A stretch of 64,000 nt of DNA from Muribaculaceae bacterium (GCA_009775225.1 VSPE01000001.1:1-64000); one strand, 5' to 3'; shown: positions 51,781 to 61,564, numbered from the stretch's first letter. The notes: generated from the letters alone by a model not told the origin. Numbers and translations are program-made.

Positions 51781-53268
51781 ATGAAACCATATATCGTTGC
51801 CGCACTCTCTATGGCGGCTATATGCAATACGGCAGCCGCGCTTGAGGTGCAGAGCACAGCGGGCGGCCTTGATGCGCTTGTTGATAATCCGGCGTCGGTG
51901 ACCGAGCTTAAGGTCGGCGGCACAGTGGATGCTTCCGACCTGTTCTTTATAAGTCGCGAAATGACGTCGCTGCGCACTCTCGACCTGTCTGGTGTGACAA
52001 TCGCCGCTTATTCCGGCGATAAAATCGGCGGTCTTACCTCCTATGCCGCAGCCACAATACCGCAGGGTGTGTTCAGCGTCACTGCTCTCACATCGGTAGT
52101 ACTTCCGGCTGCAGGCAATGTCGCCGTGGGCGATTTCGCTTTTGCCGGGAGTGCCTTGAGGTCTGTGACGATTGGCGCAGGCGTGGCCTCGATAGGCCAG
52201 GGCGCGTTCTCCGATTGCGACGAACTCACCGAAGTGACTCTCCGACCTGTGGCTACAGGCGGCTACGTGTTCAAGGGCTGCGACAGGCTCGCAAAGGTTA
52301 ACCTCGGCGGCATGAGCCGGGTGTCGGCTTCGGACTTCGCCGACTGCCCCGCGCTTGCAGAGGTGAGCGGAGGCGAAAACCTTACGGATGTCGGGGCCTC
52401 GGCATTCGAGGGCTGTGTGGCGCTTTCGTCCTTCGATTTCCACCCGGGCATTACATCGATAGGCGCTTCGTCGTTTTCTCACAGCGGGCTTCGTGCCGCC
52501 AATCTGTCGGAGTGCTCGCGGCTTGCGAGCGTGGGCGCGTGGGCTTTTGCCTATGAACCGGCACTCGCTTCGGTAGTGCTGCCCGCCGGACTCGCCTCTC
52601 TGGGCGAGGGCGCGTTCTTCGATTGCCCTGCTCTTGCCTCGGTAAATATTCCGGCTTCGTGCGAGTTTCTTCCCGATTATGCGTTCAAAGGTAATACTTC
52701 CCTTACTGAAGCTGTTGTTCCCGAAGGAGCTTACGAGATTGGCCGCTATACCTGGCATGGGGCGTCGTCGCTCACCAAGGTTACACTCCCGGCTTCGCTG
52801 GAGTATATCGGCGACAATGCCATGGAAGGCTCGACAAGGCTTGCGGAGGTGGATGCCACCGCGCTCGACCAGGTGCCCGACCTCGGCACCGATGTGTGGG
52901 TAGGCGTAAACCAGCCCGAGGTGCTGCTCTCGGTGCAGCCCGATATGACTGACGCTTTCGGCGCGGCTTCGCAGTGGCAGGAATTCGACATACGCACCGT
53001 GAGCACCGGAGCCGATAATGTTGCGTCGGTTCCGGGCAGTGTGTCGCTCCGTGCCCGATTTGCCGGAAAAGAACTTCTGGTAGAGGCTTCGGGCGCCGTG
53101 ATAAGCTCTCTCGCTCTCTATGATACCGCCGGTGTTCTGCTGGGCACGCATGCTGCCGACGCGGAGCGTGTAGCCGTGGATACATCGAACTTCGGCACAA
53201 ATATTTATGTAGTGCGCTGCGTCCTTGCCGACGGCTCGGTAGCCACCGTGAAAATAGCACGTAAATAA
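51781..53268 (+). CDS. BspA-like leucine-rich-repeat surface protein
   Basis: 495 residues. Signal peptide MKPYIVAALSMAAICNTAAA. About nine LRR_5 repeats (roughly 90-390) with words such as LTSVVLPAAGNVAVGDFAFA, SVTIGAGVASIGQGAFSDCD and KVTLPASLEYIGDNAMEGST. The last 75 residues form a beta-sandwich-like end with IYVVRCVLADGSVATVKIAR, which looks like a type 9 secretion sorting domain, so the protein is probably secreted and surface-attached. Ligand unknown. Confidence 0.88.
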   Translation: MKPYIVAALSMAAICNTAAALEVQSTAGGLDALVDNPASVTELKVGGTVDASDLFFISREMTSLRTLDLSGVTIAAYSGDKIGGLTSYAAATIPQGVFSVTALTSVVLPAAGNVAVGDFAFAGSALRSVTIGAGVASIGQGAFSDCDELTEVTLRPVATGGYVFKGCDRLAKVNLGGMSRVSASDFADCPALAEVSGGENLTDVGASAFEGCVALSSFDFHPGITSIGASSFSHSGLRAANLSECSRLASVGAWAFAYEPALASVVLPAGLASLGEGAFFDCPALASVNIPASCEFLPDYAFKGNTSLTEAVVPEGAYEIGRYTWHGASSLTKVTLPASLEYIGDNAMEGSTRLAEVDATALDQVPDLGTDVWVGVNQPEVLLSVQPDMTDAFGAASQWQEFDIRTVSTGADNVASVPGSVSLRARFAGKELLVEASGAVISSLALYDTAGVLLGTHAADAERVAVDTSNFGTNIYVVRCVLADGSVATVKIARK

Positions 53269-53274
53269 TTTCTT

Positions 53275-54051
53275 ATGGGAAAGAACAAACTTAAGAAATT
53301 CGCAGAGCTTGAGGGCAATCCTCTTGTGCTCCAATATCCTTTCCGCACACTTCGTGAGGGCGCGTTCCCGCTCAAGGGCCGCTGGGGCGCCGACTTCTTC
53401 GGCAACGACAATCCCATAGTCCTTGAACTCGGATGCGGCAAAGGCGAATACACCGTGGGACTCGCACAGCGCTTCCCCGACAAGAACTACATCGGCGTGG
53501 ATATCAAAGGCGCCCGTATATGGAGCGGCGCCACTTCGGCGCTGCGTTCCGGAATGAAGAATGTGGCTTTCGTGCGCACGTCAATCGAGCTGCTTGAGGC
53601 CTTCTTCGCTCCGGGCGAAGTGGCCGAAATATGGATTACCTTCCCCGACCCGCAGATGAAGAAGGTGAACAAGCGCCTTACAGGCACTCGCTTCAACGAG
53701 ATGTACCGCAAGGTGCTCGCTCCGGAGGGCATCATACATCTCAAGACCGACAGCCCCTTCCTTTATACTTATACGGGTATGATGGTGCGCCACAACGGGC
53801 TCGACATAATCGACGATACCGCCGACCTCTATGCCAGCCGCGCCGCCGACGACCCTATTCTGAACATTCGCACGCACTATGAGCAGCAATGGCTCGACCG
53901 CGGACTCACCATAAAGTATTTCAGCTATCGTCCGGGCAACGACGCTCCGCTGGCCGAGCCGCCGGGGGCCGACGATATTGCCCCCGACACATACAGGAGC
54001 TACTCGCGCGGATACATTGAGTGCCCGCAGTTGCTCAACGACAGTCTTTAA
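53275..54051 (+). CDS. trmB: tRNA (guanine-N7-)-methyltransferase
   Basis: 258 residues. It methylates G46 of tRNA. SAM motif I is VLELGCGKGEYTVGLAQRFP (about 44-63), and the target motif includes WITFPDPQMKKVNKRLTGTR (about 121-140), with the Asp and Pro of the family. It starts 7 bases after the LRR gene. Confidence 0.95.
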   Translation: MGKNKLKKFAELEGNPLVLQYPFRTLREGAFPLKGRWGADFFGNDNPIVLELGCGKGEYTVGLAQRFPDKNYIGVDIKGARIWSGATSALRSGMKNVAFVRTSIELLEAFFAPGEVAEIWITFPDPQMKKVNKRLTGTRFNEMYRKVLAPEGIIHLKTDSPFLYTYTGMMVRHNGLDIIDDTADLYASRAADDPILNIRTHYEQQWLDRGLTIKYFSYRPGNDAPLAEPPGADDIAPDTYRSYSRGYIECPQLLNDSL

Positions 54052-54069
54052 AAGTAAATAGAAAACCAA

Positions 54070-55176
54070 ATGGCACAAGACCCTATATATCCCGCGCTTA
54101 TCACCGAGGCGCTTTCCACAGTCCGCTATCCCGGCTCGGGGCGTAATATCGTCGAGCTGGGCATGCTTGAGGACGATATCCGCATCGACGGGAACAAGGT
54201 GAGCTTCACTATTCTTTTCGACAAACCTACCGACCCCTTCAAGGCTTCGCTCCTAAAAACCGCCGAAGCCGCCATACGGCTCAAGGCTCCTAATGCCGAA
54301 GTGACCATAAACACCGCTACGCGCGTGGCCGCTCCTGTGCAGGAAAAGGCTCCAGTGCTCCCCGGAGTAAAGAACATCGTGGCAGTGTCGTCGGGCAAAG
54401 GCGGTGTGGGCAAGTCTACCGTGGCCGCGAACCTCGCCGTGGCCCTTGCTGCCGAGGGCTATAAGGTAGGCCTTCTCGATGCCGACATCTTCGGGCCTTC
54501 GGTTCCCAAGATGCTTGGACTGGAGTCGACCGAGCTGTATATGCACGAAGTCGACGGCCGCAATCTCATCATCCCGGCCGTGGCCTACGGCGTGAAAGTG
54601 CTGTCGATAGGTTTCCTCATCGACCCCGACAGCGCCGCTGTGTGGCGCGGCGCTATGGCCTCCAATGCCCTCAAGCAGCTCATAGAGCAGGCCGACTGGG
54701 GCGAACTCGACTATTTCCTCATCGACATGCCTCCCGGCACCAGCGACATACATCTTACCCTGGTGCAGACCCTCGGCATAACCGGCGCCGTGGTGGTGAC
54801 TACACCGCAGCAGGTGGCGCTGGCCGACGCGCGCAAGGGTATCGCAATGTTCCGCGACCCCAAAATCAACGTGCCTGTGCTAGGTATCGTCGACAACATG
54901 GCATGGTTTACCCCCGAGCTTCACCCCGAGGAGCGCTACTACCTTTTCGGACACGATGAAGCTGTGGATGCGCTCGCTGCGCAATACGAAGTGCCGGTGC
55001 TGGCGCGTATTCCGCTGGTGGCATCTGTTGGCGAGCACTCCGACAGCGGCCGTCCGATTGTAACGGAGCCTACCGCGTCGGCGCAGGCCTTCATGCACCT
55101 GGCGCATGAGGTGACGGAGGCTGTTGACCGCCGTAACGCCGACCTTCCGCCCACACAAAGCGTTCGGATGAAATGA
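54070..55176 (+). CDS. mrp: Mrp/ApbC iron-sulphur cluster carrier ATPase
   Basis: 368 residues. An N-terminal DUF59 (MIP18-like) domain (about 1-88) is followed by the P-loop VSSGKGGVGKSTVAANLAVA (about 107-126) and DMPPGTSDIHLT (about 218). It moves 4Fe-4S clusters to target proteins. No CxxC pair is present at the end. ATGA overlap with aroQ. Confidence 0.92.
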   Translation: MAQDPIYPALITEALSTVRYPGSGRNIVELGMLEDDIRIDGNKVSFTILFDKPTDPFKASLLKTAEAAIRLKAPNAEVTINTATRVAAPVQEKAPVLPGVKNIVAVSSGKGGVGKSTVAANLAVALAAEGYKVGLLDADIFGPSVPKMLGLESTELYMHEVDGRNLIIPAVAYGVKVLSIGFLIDPDSAAVWRGAMASNALKQLIEQADWGELDYFLIDMPPGTSDIHLTLVQTLGITGAVVVTTPQQVALADARKGIAMFRDPKINVPVLGIVDNMAWFTPELHPEERYYLFGHDEAVDALAAQYEVPVLARIPLVASVGEHSDSGRPIVTEPTASAQAFMHLAHEVTEAVDRRNADLPPTQSVRMK

Positions 55177-55616
55177 AATATTACCTGATACTAAATGGCC
55201 CGAACCTCAACCTGCTCGGCCGGCGTCAGCCTGACGTGTACGGTCATGATACGCTCGACGACATAAACCGCGAGCTGGCGCAGATGTTGCCCGACGGGCT
55301 GTCGCTCGACGCTCGCCAATATAACGGCGAGGGCGGAATTATCGACGCGCTGCACGCCGCAGGCTTCGACGAAAATTGCCTCGGCATAGTGCTCAACGCC
55401 GGTGCGTACACGCACTATTCGTATGCCGTGGCCGATGCCATTGCCGCTATCGAGGTGCCGGTGGTAGAGGTACATATAAGTAATGTTCACGCGCGCGAGG
55501 ACTTTCGCCGCAAGTCGGTGATAGCACCTGTATGCTCCGGTTCCATATCAGGCTTCGGTGCCGACTCTTACAAACTGGCCCTGTCGGCCCTTATGATGCG
55601 AAATGGCAAAAACTGA
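55173..55616 (+). CDS. aroQ: type II 3-dehydroquinate dehydratase
   Basis: 147 residues. It dehydrates 3-dehydroquinate in the shikimate pathway. Conserved: LILNGPNLNLLGRRQPDVYG (the catalytic Tyr is at its end), NAGAYTHYSYAVADAI and VEVHISNVHAREDFRR. It overlaps mrp by four bases and the following glycosyltransferase gene by 14. Confidence 0.96.
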   Translation: MKYYLILNGPNLNLLGRRQPDVYGHDTLDDINRELAQMLPDGLSLDARQYNGEGGIIDALHAAGFDENCLGIVLNAGAYTHYSYAVADAIAAIEVPVVEVHISNVHAREDFRRKSVIAPVCSGSISGFGADSYKLALSALMMRNGKN

Positions 55617-56772
55617 GTCTCAGCGTTTTGTGGTAGGCCTCGACGGTAAGCGCGCCGTATGCAACAATACCGGCCTGGGCAACTACAGCCGCTATGCCCT
55701 CAACATTCTGTCGGCGGCATATCCGAGCACCGTGTTCAGGCTCTATTCGCCTGTCGACCGTGACAACGACCGTCTGCGGCCTCTGCTCGGCCGCGACAAT
55801 GTGGAGCTGTTCGCGCCCTCGCTCAAAGTGGGCGGTGGCATAGGACGCGCCTTCTGGCGCTCGTTCGACCTGCCCTTGCAGCTCAAGCGCGACGATGTTG
55901 CCGTATATCACGGTCTGAGCAATGAGTTGCCGCTGACTATAAAGGGCGTGTGCCCTTCGGTGGTGACTATTCACGACCTCATATACCGCCGTGTCCCCCG
56001 CGACTATGCCGCCATAGACCGCCGCCTCTACGATTTCAAGTACAGGCGCTCGGCCAAAATCGCCACACGTGTGATTGCTATCAGCGAGTGCACCAAGCGC
56101 GACCTCATGGCCGACTACGGTATAGAAGAAGCGAAAATCGACGTTATTTATCAGGGCGTCGACCCCATTTTCACACTTCCCGTCGATACTTCCGCGCGCC
56201 TCAGGATAAAGGAGAAATACAAGCTCCCCGAAAAATATATAATCAGCGTCGGAACGGTGCAGTCGCGTAAGAACCAGCTGCTTGCCGTAGAGGCGCTTGC
56301 CAAGCTTCCGGCGCAAATCGAGCTTATCATAGTGGGGCGCATGGACGGCGCTTATGCCGACGAGGTGCGCGCCGCCATTGAGCGCCGCGGCCTGGCCGGG
56401 CGTGTGCGCCACTTGCAGAACGTGCCTTTTGCCGACCTCCCCGCGCTCTACGCTTGTGCCGTGGCCTCGACTTATACCTCTCGCTACGAGGGCTTCGGCA
56501 TACCCGTCGCGGAGTCGCTTACCGTGGGTACGCCTGTGGTGGCCTGCACCGGCTCCTGTCTTGAAGAGGCCGGCGGCGACGGCGGCATCTATGTCGACCC
56601 CAACGATGTGGATGCCTGCGCGCAGGCCCTTGAGCGTCTTGCCGACGATGTGGTGTGGCACGATGCCGTGGCAGGACGTGGCCGCCGCTATGTGCGCCGC
56701 TTTTCGGCCGAAGCGTTTGCCAAAGCTACTATGGCCTGCTACAAGAAAGCTATAATCAACGAACTGATATGA
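55603..56772 (+). CDS. GT4-family glycosyltransferase
   Basis: 389 residues. A GT-B fold. The donor site is in YEGFGIPVAESLTVGTPVVA (about 300-319), the E-x7-E motif, preceded by GTVQSRKNQLLAVEALAKLP. NNTGLGNYSRYALNILSAAY and HGLSNELPL in the first half suit a mannosyl- or glucosyltransferase. Role probably in surface glycan synthesis. Confidence 0.88.
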   Translation: MAKTESQRFVVGLDGKRAVCNNTGLGNYSRYALNILSAAYPSTVFRLYSPVDRDNDRLRPLLGRDNVELFAPSLKVGGGIGRAFWRSFDLPLQLKRDDVAVYHGLSNELPLTIKGVCPSVVTIHDLIYRRVPRDYAAIDRRLYDFKYRRSAKIATRVIAISECTKRDLMADYGIEEAKIDVIYQGVDPIFTLPVDTSARLRIKEKYKLPEKYIISVGTVQSRKNQLLAVEALAKLPAQIELIIVGRMDGAYADEVRAAIERRGLAGRVRHLQNVPFADLPALYACAVASTYTSRYEGFGIPVAESLTVGTPVVACTGSCLEEAGGDGGIYVDPNDVDACAQALERLADDVVWHDAVAGRGRRYVRRFSAEAFAKATMACYKKAIINELI

Positions 56773-57791
56773 GCAAACCAAGCATACTTATAGTAGGCGC
56801 CGGCGGTTTCATCGGCGGCTTCATTGTGGCCGAGGCTGTGCGTCGCGGCTTCGACACCTATGCCGCCGTGCGAGAAAGCACTTCGAGACGATATATCACC
56901 GACCCCTCGGTGAAGTTTGTTGTCCTCGACTACGACGACCCCGACACTCTCGGGAGCAGGCTGCGCGCCGCCGCCCCTGCCTCCGGCCGCTGGGACTACG
57001 TGATTTATAACCTCGGCGCTACCAAGTGCGCCAATTTCGCTGACTTCAACCGCATCAACTACATGTATCTGCGCGACTTTGTGTGCGCGCTCGAAGATGA
57101 AAATCTGGTGCCTGAGAAGTTTCTCTTCATGAGTTCGCTGAGCGCCCTCGGCCCCTACAGCGAGGCCGAATACACACCCGCCGACGCCTCTACGGTGCCG
57201 GCGCCCAACACGCGATATGGACTCTCGAAAATCAAGGCCGAGACATTCTTGCAGACACGCGCTTCCTTCCCCTGGATTATATTCCGCCCGACGGGAGTGT
57301 ACGGCCCACACGAGAAAGACTATCTTATGATGGTGAAGTGCATCGACAGCCACTTCGACTTCGGGGTGGGCTTCCGCAGGCAGATGCTTACATTTATCTA
57401 TGTTGAAGACCTCGTGTGCGCAATGTTCGACGCACTGACCTCCGACCGCACACTCCGAAAGAAGTATATAATAAGCGAGCCGCGCGCCTACACTCAGAAG
57501 GAGTTCCGCACTGTGGTGGCCCGGGCGCTCGGGCGTCGTTTCGTGTTGCCTGTCAAGCTGCCTATGTGGGCCGTGTACTTGGCCTCTGTTGTAGCCGAGA
57601 AGATCGGCGTGCTCACTCTCAAACCATCTACTCTGAACCGCGACAAGTTTAAAATTATGCGTCAGCGCAACTGGACGTGCCGTGTCGGCGATGCCGTGGC
57701 CGACTTCGGTTTTACCTGCCGCTGGCCTCTTGAGCGCGGCGTAGCCGCCACCGTCGAGGCCTACCGCCGCCTCAGGATTTCAAATAATTAA
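56769..57791 (+). CDS. NAD-dependent epimerase/dehydratase (SDR)
   Basis: 340 residues from MSKPSILIVGAGGFIGGFIV, ATGA overlap. Rossmann GAGGFIGGF (10-18), catalytic YGLSK (about Tyr152, Lys156, the YxxxK pair), and FRPTGVYGPHEKDYL after it. It resembles UDP-sugar or dTDP-sugar epimerases. Together with the glycosyltransferase it suggests a sugar-modification pair. Confidence 0.85.
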   Translation: MSKPSILIVGAGGFIGGFIVAEAVRRGFDTYAAVRESTSRRYITDPSVKFVVLDYDDPDTLGSRLRAAAPASGRWDYVIYNLGATKCANFADFNRINYMYLRDFVCALEDENLVPEKFLFMSSLSALGPYSEAEYTPADASTVPAPNTRYGLSKIKAETFLQTRASFPWIIFRPTGVYGPHEKDYLMMVKCIDSHFDFGVGFRRQMLTFIYVEDLVCAMFDALTSDRTLRKKYIISEPRAYTQKEFRTVVARALGRRFVLPVKLPMWAVYLASVVAEKIGVLTLKPSTLNRDKFKIMRQRNWTCRVGDAVADFGFTCRWPLERGVAATVEAYRRLRISNN

Positions 57792-57809
57792 TCGGTATCT
57801 CGCGAAATT

Positions 57810-58290
57810 CCAAACAATTAAAACAATTTTTATGAAAGAAGATAGTTTGGACGAGTTGTTGTATGAGGTGCGAGGCTTGTGTATGCGCATACATCGGCAG
57901 TTTGGGTCGGGTTTACTTGAAAAGGCTTATCAGAGTATACTTGTAGCAGTCTTGGTTAAAGCCGGGCACGAGGTTGATACTGAAGTGAATATACCCATAG
58001 AGTTTGACGGGGTGTGTATTTCAGATGCTTTTCGAGCTGATATTATTGTAGACGGAAAGCTCATTATAGAACTTAAAGCTGTTGAAAAGCTGCTTCCATC
58101 TCACTATAAGCAAGTCGGGACTTATGTAATGCTATCGGGTTTGCCTTTAGGGCTTCTTGTAAATTTTCAAGAAGGGAATTTACAGCATGGAATGCACCGG
58201 TTTAAGCTGGATGAATTGAAAGCCATATATATGAATAATATTTCATAAACAGCCTTATAATAATTGTTTTAAATAGTTTTAATTGTTTGG
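57810..58290. repeat. 15-base inverted repeats flanking the GxxExxY gene
   Basis: CCAAACAATTAAAAC (57810-57824) upstream and its exact reverse complement GTTTTAATTGTTTGG (58276-58290) downstream. A second AATTGTTTTAAATAG lies just inside the right end. The AT-rich gene is thus a bounded cassette in a GC-richer operon. Confidence 0.7.
57832..58248 (+). CDS. GxxExxY protein
   Basis: 138 residues. The name motif is GLLEKAY (27-33). The rest has the pattern of a PD-(D/E)xK-like fold: AFRADIIVDGKLIIELKAVE (Asp, then Glu-Leu-Lys) and HYKQVGTYVMLSGLPLGLLV. Nuclease activity is predicted for the family but not shown. Codon use and base content are clearly AT-richer than its neighbours, and inverted repeats flank it, so lateral acquisition is likely. 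Confidence 0.88.
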   Translation: MKEDSLDELLYEVRGLCMRIHRQFGSGLLEKAYQSILVAVLVKAGHEVDTEVNIPIEFDGVCISDAFRADIIVDGKLIIELKAVEKLLPSHYKQVGTYVMLSGLPLGLLVNFQEGNLQHGMHRFKLDELKAIYMNNIS

Positions 58291-58349
58291 TACCCATAAA
58301 GGAATAATTGATTTAATTGATTGGTATAACATCAAGCATGGACTGAAAT

Positions 58350-58643
58350 ATGGCGATAATGATGAACGATGATATGCCGCCTCGCCCGCGCCCGTGGTGG
58401 ATTAAAATAATCATAATAGCAGTGGCGCTCCCCGTGCTCGCTTTGCCGCTGATGCTTGAAAAGGCACCGGCTAATGGCCAGGCTGACGGGTTCCTGCTGT
58501 TCTACCCCATATACGTGGTGGCCGCTGCAATATGCGAGTGGATATGCTGGCCGCGACGCCCCGAAATAACATGGATACTCGTAGCCCTCATGGTTCTTAC
58601 ACACGCCGCCATGTGGGCACTCGTGCTAAATCCTCTGCCATGA
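58350..58643 (+). CDS. small membrane protein, three helices
   Basis: 97 residues: a polar N-terminus, then KIIIIAVALPVLALPLML, DGFLLFYPIYVVAAAICEWI and PEITWILVALMVLTHAAMWA. It overlaps the methyltransferase gene (ATGA at 58640-58643). No family recognised. Confidence 0.65.
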   Translation: MAIMMNDDMPPRPRPWWIKIIIIAVALPVLALPLMLEKAPANGQADGFLLFYPIYVVAAAICEWICWPRRPEITWILVALMVLTHAAMWALVLNPLP

Positions 58644-59284
58644 CAGAAGAAGACTACATCGCTGCGCATATCGATGCCGAGCCGGCAGCACTGCGCCGCC
58701 TCTACCGACACACGCACATGCACCGCCTCTATCCGCGCATGTGTACCGACCATATACAAGGACGCATACTCGCCATGCTCACCCGTATGATAAACCCGCA
58801 GCGAGTGCTCGAGCTTGGCACATTCTCAGGTTACTCCACACTCTGCTTTGCCGAGGCGCTCGCCGATGGCGGCCACATCGATACCGTGGAGCTTGACACC
58901 GAGTATGCCGACGACCTGCGCGAGCTCTTCGAGACCGAGGCTCCAGGTAAAATCACACTCCACACAGGCGACGCCGAGGCGCTACTGCCGGCACTGTTGC
59001 GCGACAACGACTACGATATGGTGTTCATCGATGCCAACAAGCGCCGATATCCGCAGTATTATGCCCTTGTGGCCGACGCCTTGCGTGAAGGTGCTTATAT
59101 CCTTGCCGACAATACTTTGTGGACAGACAAGGTGCTCGACCCCGATGCTTCCGACCCTCAGACCGACGGCATACGTCTCTTCAACGACACCGTGGCCGCC
59201 GACCCGCGCGTGGAAAAGGTGATACTGCCCGTGCGCGACGGCCTTACTGTTATTCGCAAGAAATTTGTTAACTTTGCAAGCTAA
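58640..59284 (+). CDS. O-methyltransferase family 3 (COMT-like)
   Basis: 214 residues from MTEEDYIAAHIDAEPAALRR. SAM motif RVLELGTFSGYSTLCFAEAL (about 55-74), metal-binding VFIDANKRRYPQYYA (about 132-146). Enzymes of this family methylate catechol-like hydroxyls with Mg. Substrate unknown. Confidence 0.9.
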   Translation: MTEEDYIAAHIDAEPAALRRLYRHTHMHRLYPRMCTDHIQGRILAMLTRMINPQRVLELGTFSGYSTLCFAEALADGGHIDTVELDTEYADDLRELFETEAPGKITLHTGDAEALLPALLRDNDYDMVFIDANKRRYPQYYALVADALREGAYILADNTLWTDKVLDPDASDPQTDGIRLFNDTVAADPRVEKVILPVRDGLTVIRKKFVNFAS

Positions 59285-59302
59285 ATAACCTCTCAGACTG
59301 CA

Positions 59303-60334
59303 ATGACAGACAAAACGGAGAAGAAAAATATATGGAGTGCGCTCCTCAAATACGTGGTGCCGCTGATTATAAGTGTAGGGCTGTGCTATCTGCTCTTCAC
59401 CGGCATTGATTTCGGCGAGATGCTTGCTATTATACGCGAGCAATGCGACTTCACCTTCATTCTCATAGGGCTGGCTGTTGCCGTGCTCTCGCATGTGTTC
59501 AGGGCATGCCGCTGGGGCATACAGCTCCGCGCCCTGGGTATTCCCACGCCATTGCATGCGCTTGTATACAGCATATTCGGCACATATGCCGTGAACCTCG
59601 TCTTTCCGAGGCTCGGCGAAGTGTGGCGAACCGGCTACATAGCCCAGCGCCAGAGCGCGCCGTTTACAGCCGTGTTCGGCTCTATGGTCGCCGACCGCCT
59701 CGCCGACACCGTGACTGTGCTTATGCTCACCCTTGTCACCTTCCTCATGGCATCGCGGGAGATACTCTCCTTCCTGGCCGAGAACGGGCGCAGCTACGCC
59801 GCCATAGCCTCGCTGCTTGCGTCTCCCTGGCTGTGGGGTGCTTTGGTGCTGTGCGTTGCTGCCGTGTGGGTGTTTATGGCCCGCAAGAGCACCAACCCCA
59901 AGGTGGTGAAAGTGCAGAACGCCGTCAAGGAGCTGTGGCAGGGCTTTGCCGTGATTGTGAAGATGCCCGGAAAAGGTCGCTGGCTCCTGTATACCTTCGG
60001 CGTATGGGGCTGCTACTTCTTTCAGATGTATATATGCTTCTATGCCTTCCCCTTCACCGCTCAGGTGCTGGAGCAGCACGGCATACTTGCCGTATTGGTT
60101 ACATTTGTGCTTGGCAGCATATCGATGGGCGTGCCTTCCAACGGCGGCATAGGCCCGTGGCAGTGGGCCGTGATATTCGCCCTCGGCATCTACGGCGTGG
60201 CAAAAGCCGAAGCCGGCGCCTTCGCCAACCTTGTGCTGGGCTGCAATACGCTCCTGCTGATTGCTCTCGGCATAATTACGTTCGTCGGAATTGCCCTCGA
60301 CCGCAAGCGCGCCGCACGCACTGTTAAAGCTTAA
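59303..60334 (+). CDS. UPF0104/YbhN-type flippase-like membrane protein
   Basis: 343 residues with about eight helices. The family hallmarks are FRACRWGIQLRALG, YSIFGTYAVNLVFPRLGEVW and VFGSMVADRLADTVTVLMLT. Relatives are lysylphosphatidylglycerol synthase transmembrane domains, often acting with lipid-linked precursors. Substrate unknown. Confidence 0.88.
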   Translation: MTDKTEKKNIWSALLKYVVPLIISVGLCYLLFTGIDFGEMLAIIREQCDFTFILIGLAVAVLSHVFRACRWGIQLRALGIPTPLHALVYSIFGTYAVNLVFPRLGEVWRTGYIAQRQSAPFTAVFGSMVADRLADTVTVLMLTLVTFLMASREILSFLAENGRSYAAIASLLASPWLWGALVLCVAAVWVFMARKSTNPKVVKVQNAVKELWQGFAVIVKMPGKGRWLLYTFGVWGCYFFQMYICFYAFPFTAQVLEQHGILAVLVTFVLGSISMGVPSNGGIGPWQWAVIFALGIYGVAKAEAGAFANLVLGCNTLLLIALGIITFVGIALDRKRAARTVKA

Positions 60335-60354
60335 AACAACAACAATATACCGAA

Positions 60355-61554
60355 ATGTCTAAAGTAATAATCATCGGCGCAGGTGGTGTGGGTACAGTAG
60401 TGGCCCACAAGTGCGCCCAACACCCCGAGGTGTTCAATGAGATAGTGATAGCATCGCGCACCAAGTCGAAGTGCGACGCCGTGGCTGAAGCAATCGGCGC
60501 TCCCAACGTGAGCACCGACACTGTCGATGCTGACAGTGTGGAGCAGCTGGTAGAGTTGTTTCGCCGCCATAAGCCCGACATGGTTATCAATGTGGCGCTT
60601 CCCTATCAAGACCTCACTATCATGGACGCCTGCCTCGAGTGCGGCGTAAACTATCTTGACACCGCCAACTATGAGCCTAAAGACGTGGCTCACTTCGAGT
60701 ATTCGTGGCAGTGGGCCTACCGCGAGCGCTTCGAGAAGGCTGGTCTCACAGCTATTCTCGGCTGCGGCTTCGATCCCGGTGTGTCGGGCGTGTTCACAGC
60801 ATACGCCGCTAAGCACTATTTCAGTGCCATGGAGACTCTCGACATCGTGGACTGCAACGCCGGCGACCACGGCAAGGCTTTTGCTACCAACTTCAACCCC
60901 GAAATCAACATCCGCGAAATTACTCAGAACGGTCGCTACTGGCAGGACGGCGAGTGGGTTGTGACAAAGCCCCTCGAGTTCCACCGTCCCCTCACTTACC
61001 CCAATATCGGCCCGCGCGAGTCGTACCTCCTCTATCACGAAGAGCTGGAATCGCTGGTGCAGAATTTCCCAACTATCAAGCGCGCGCGCTTTTGGATGAC
61101 ATTTGGCCAGGAATACCTCACACACCTCCGCGTAATACAGGATATCGGCATGGCTCGTATCGACGAAGTTGAATACAACGGCGTGAAAATCGTGCCCCTG
61201 CAGTTTCTCAAGGCCGTCCTCCCCAATCCTCAGGACCTCGGCAAGAACTACCACGGCGAGACCTCGATTGGCTGTCGCATAGCGGGTGTCGACAAGGATG
61301 GTAAGCCTCTTACATACTACATCTACAACAATTGCTCGCACGAAGATGCATACAAGGAAACAGGCATGCAGGCCGTAAGCTATACCACCGGCGTACCCGC
61401 TATGTGCGGCGCCATGATGTTCCTCACCGGCAAGTGGGTGAAACCGGGCGTGCACAACGTCGAGGAATTCGACCCCGACCCCTTCCTCGCCGCGGTGGCC
61501 GAGAACGGTCTGCCCTGGCACGAAGTCCTTGGCGGAGACCTCGAACTTGATTGA
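60355..61554 (+). CDS. saccharopine dehydrogenase-family, probable carboxynorspermidine synthase
   Basis: 399 residues. Rossmann GAGGVGTVVAHKCAQ (8-22), NVALPYQDLTIMDACLECGV, LGCGFDPGVSGVF and the C-terminal YTTGVPAMCGAMMFL. The best fit is the Lys1-like branch that makes carboxyspermidine or carboxynorspermidine for bacterial polyamine synthesis. The partner decarboxylase is not in the window, so the exact substrate is inferred. A terminator follows. Confidence 0.85.
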   Translation: MSKVIIIGAGGVGTVVAHKCAQHPEVFNEIVIASRTKSKCDAVAEAIGAPNVSTDTVDADSVEQLVELFRRHKPDMVINVALPYQDLTIMDACLECGVNYLDTANYEPKDVAHFEYSWQWAYRERFEKAGLTAILGCGFDPGVSGVFTAYAAKHYFSAMETLDIVDCNAGDHGKAFATNFNPEINIREITQNGRYWQDGEWVVTKPLEFHRPLTYPNIGPRESYLLYHEELESLVQNFPTIKRARFWMTFGQEYLTHLRVIQDIGMARIDEVEYNGVKIVPLQFLKAVLPNPQDLGKNYHGETSIGCRIAGVDKDGKPLTYYIYNNCSHEDAYKETGMQAVSYTTGVPAMCGAMMFLTGKWVKPGVHNVEEFDPDPFLAAVAENGLPWHEVLGGDLELD

Positions 61555-61564
61555 CGATTGCACG

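Noticed and set aside
51712..53334. A 540-codon open frame antisense to the leucine-rich-repeat gene
   Set aside because: Arg/His/Gly-rich translation with no domain, exactly covering a gene with signal peptide, repeats and sorting end.
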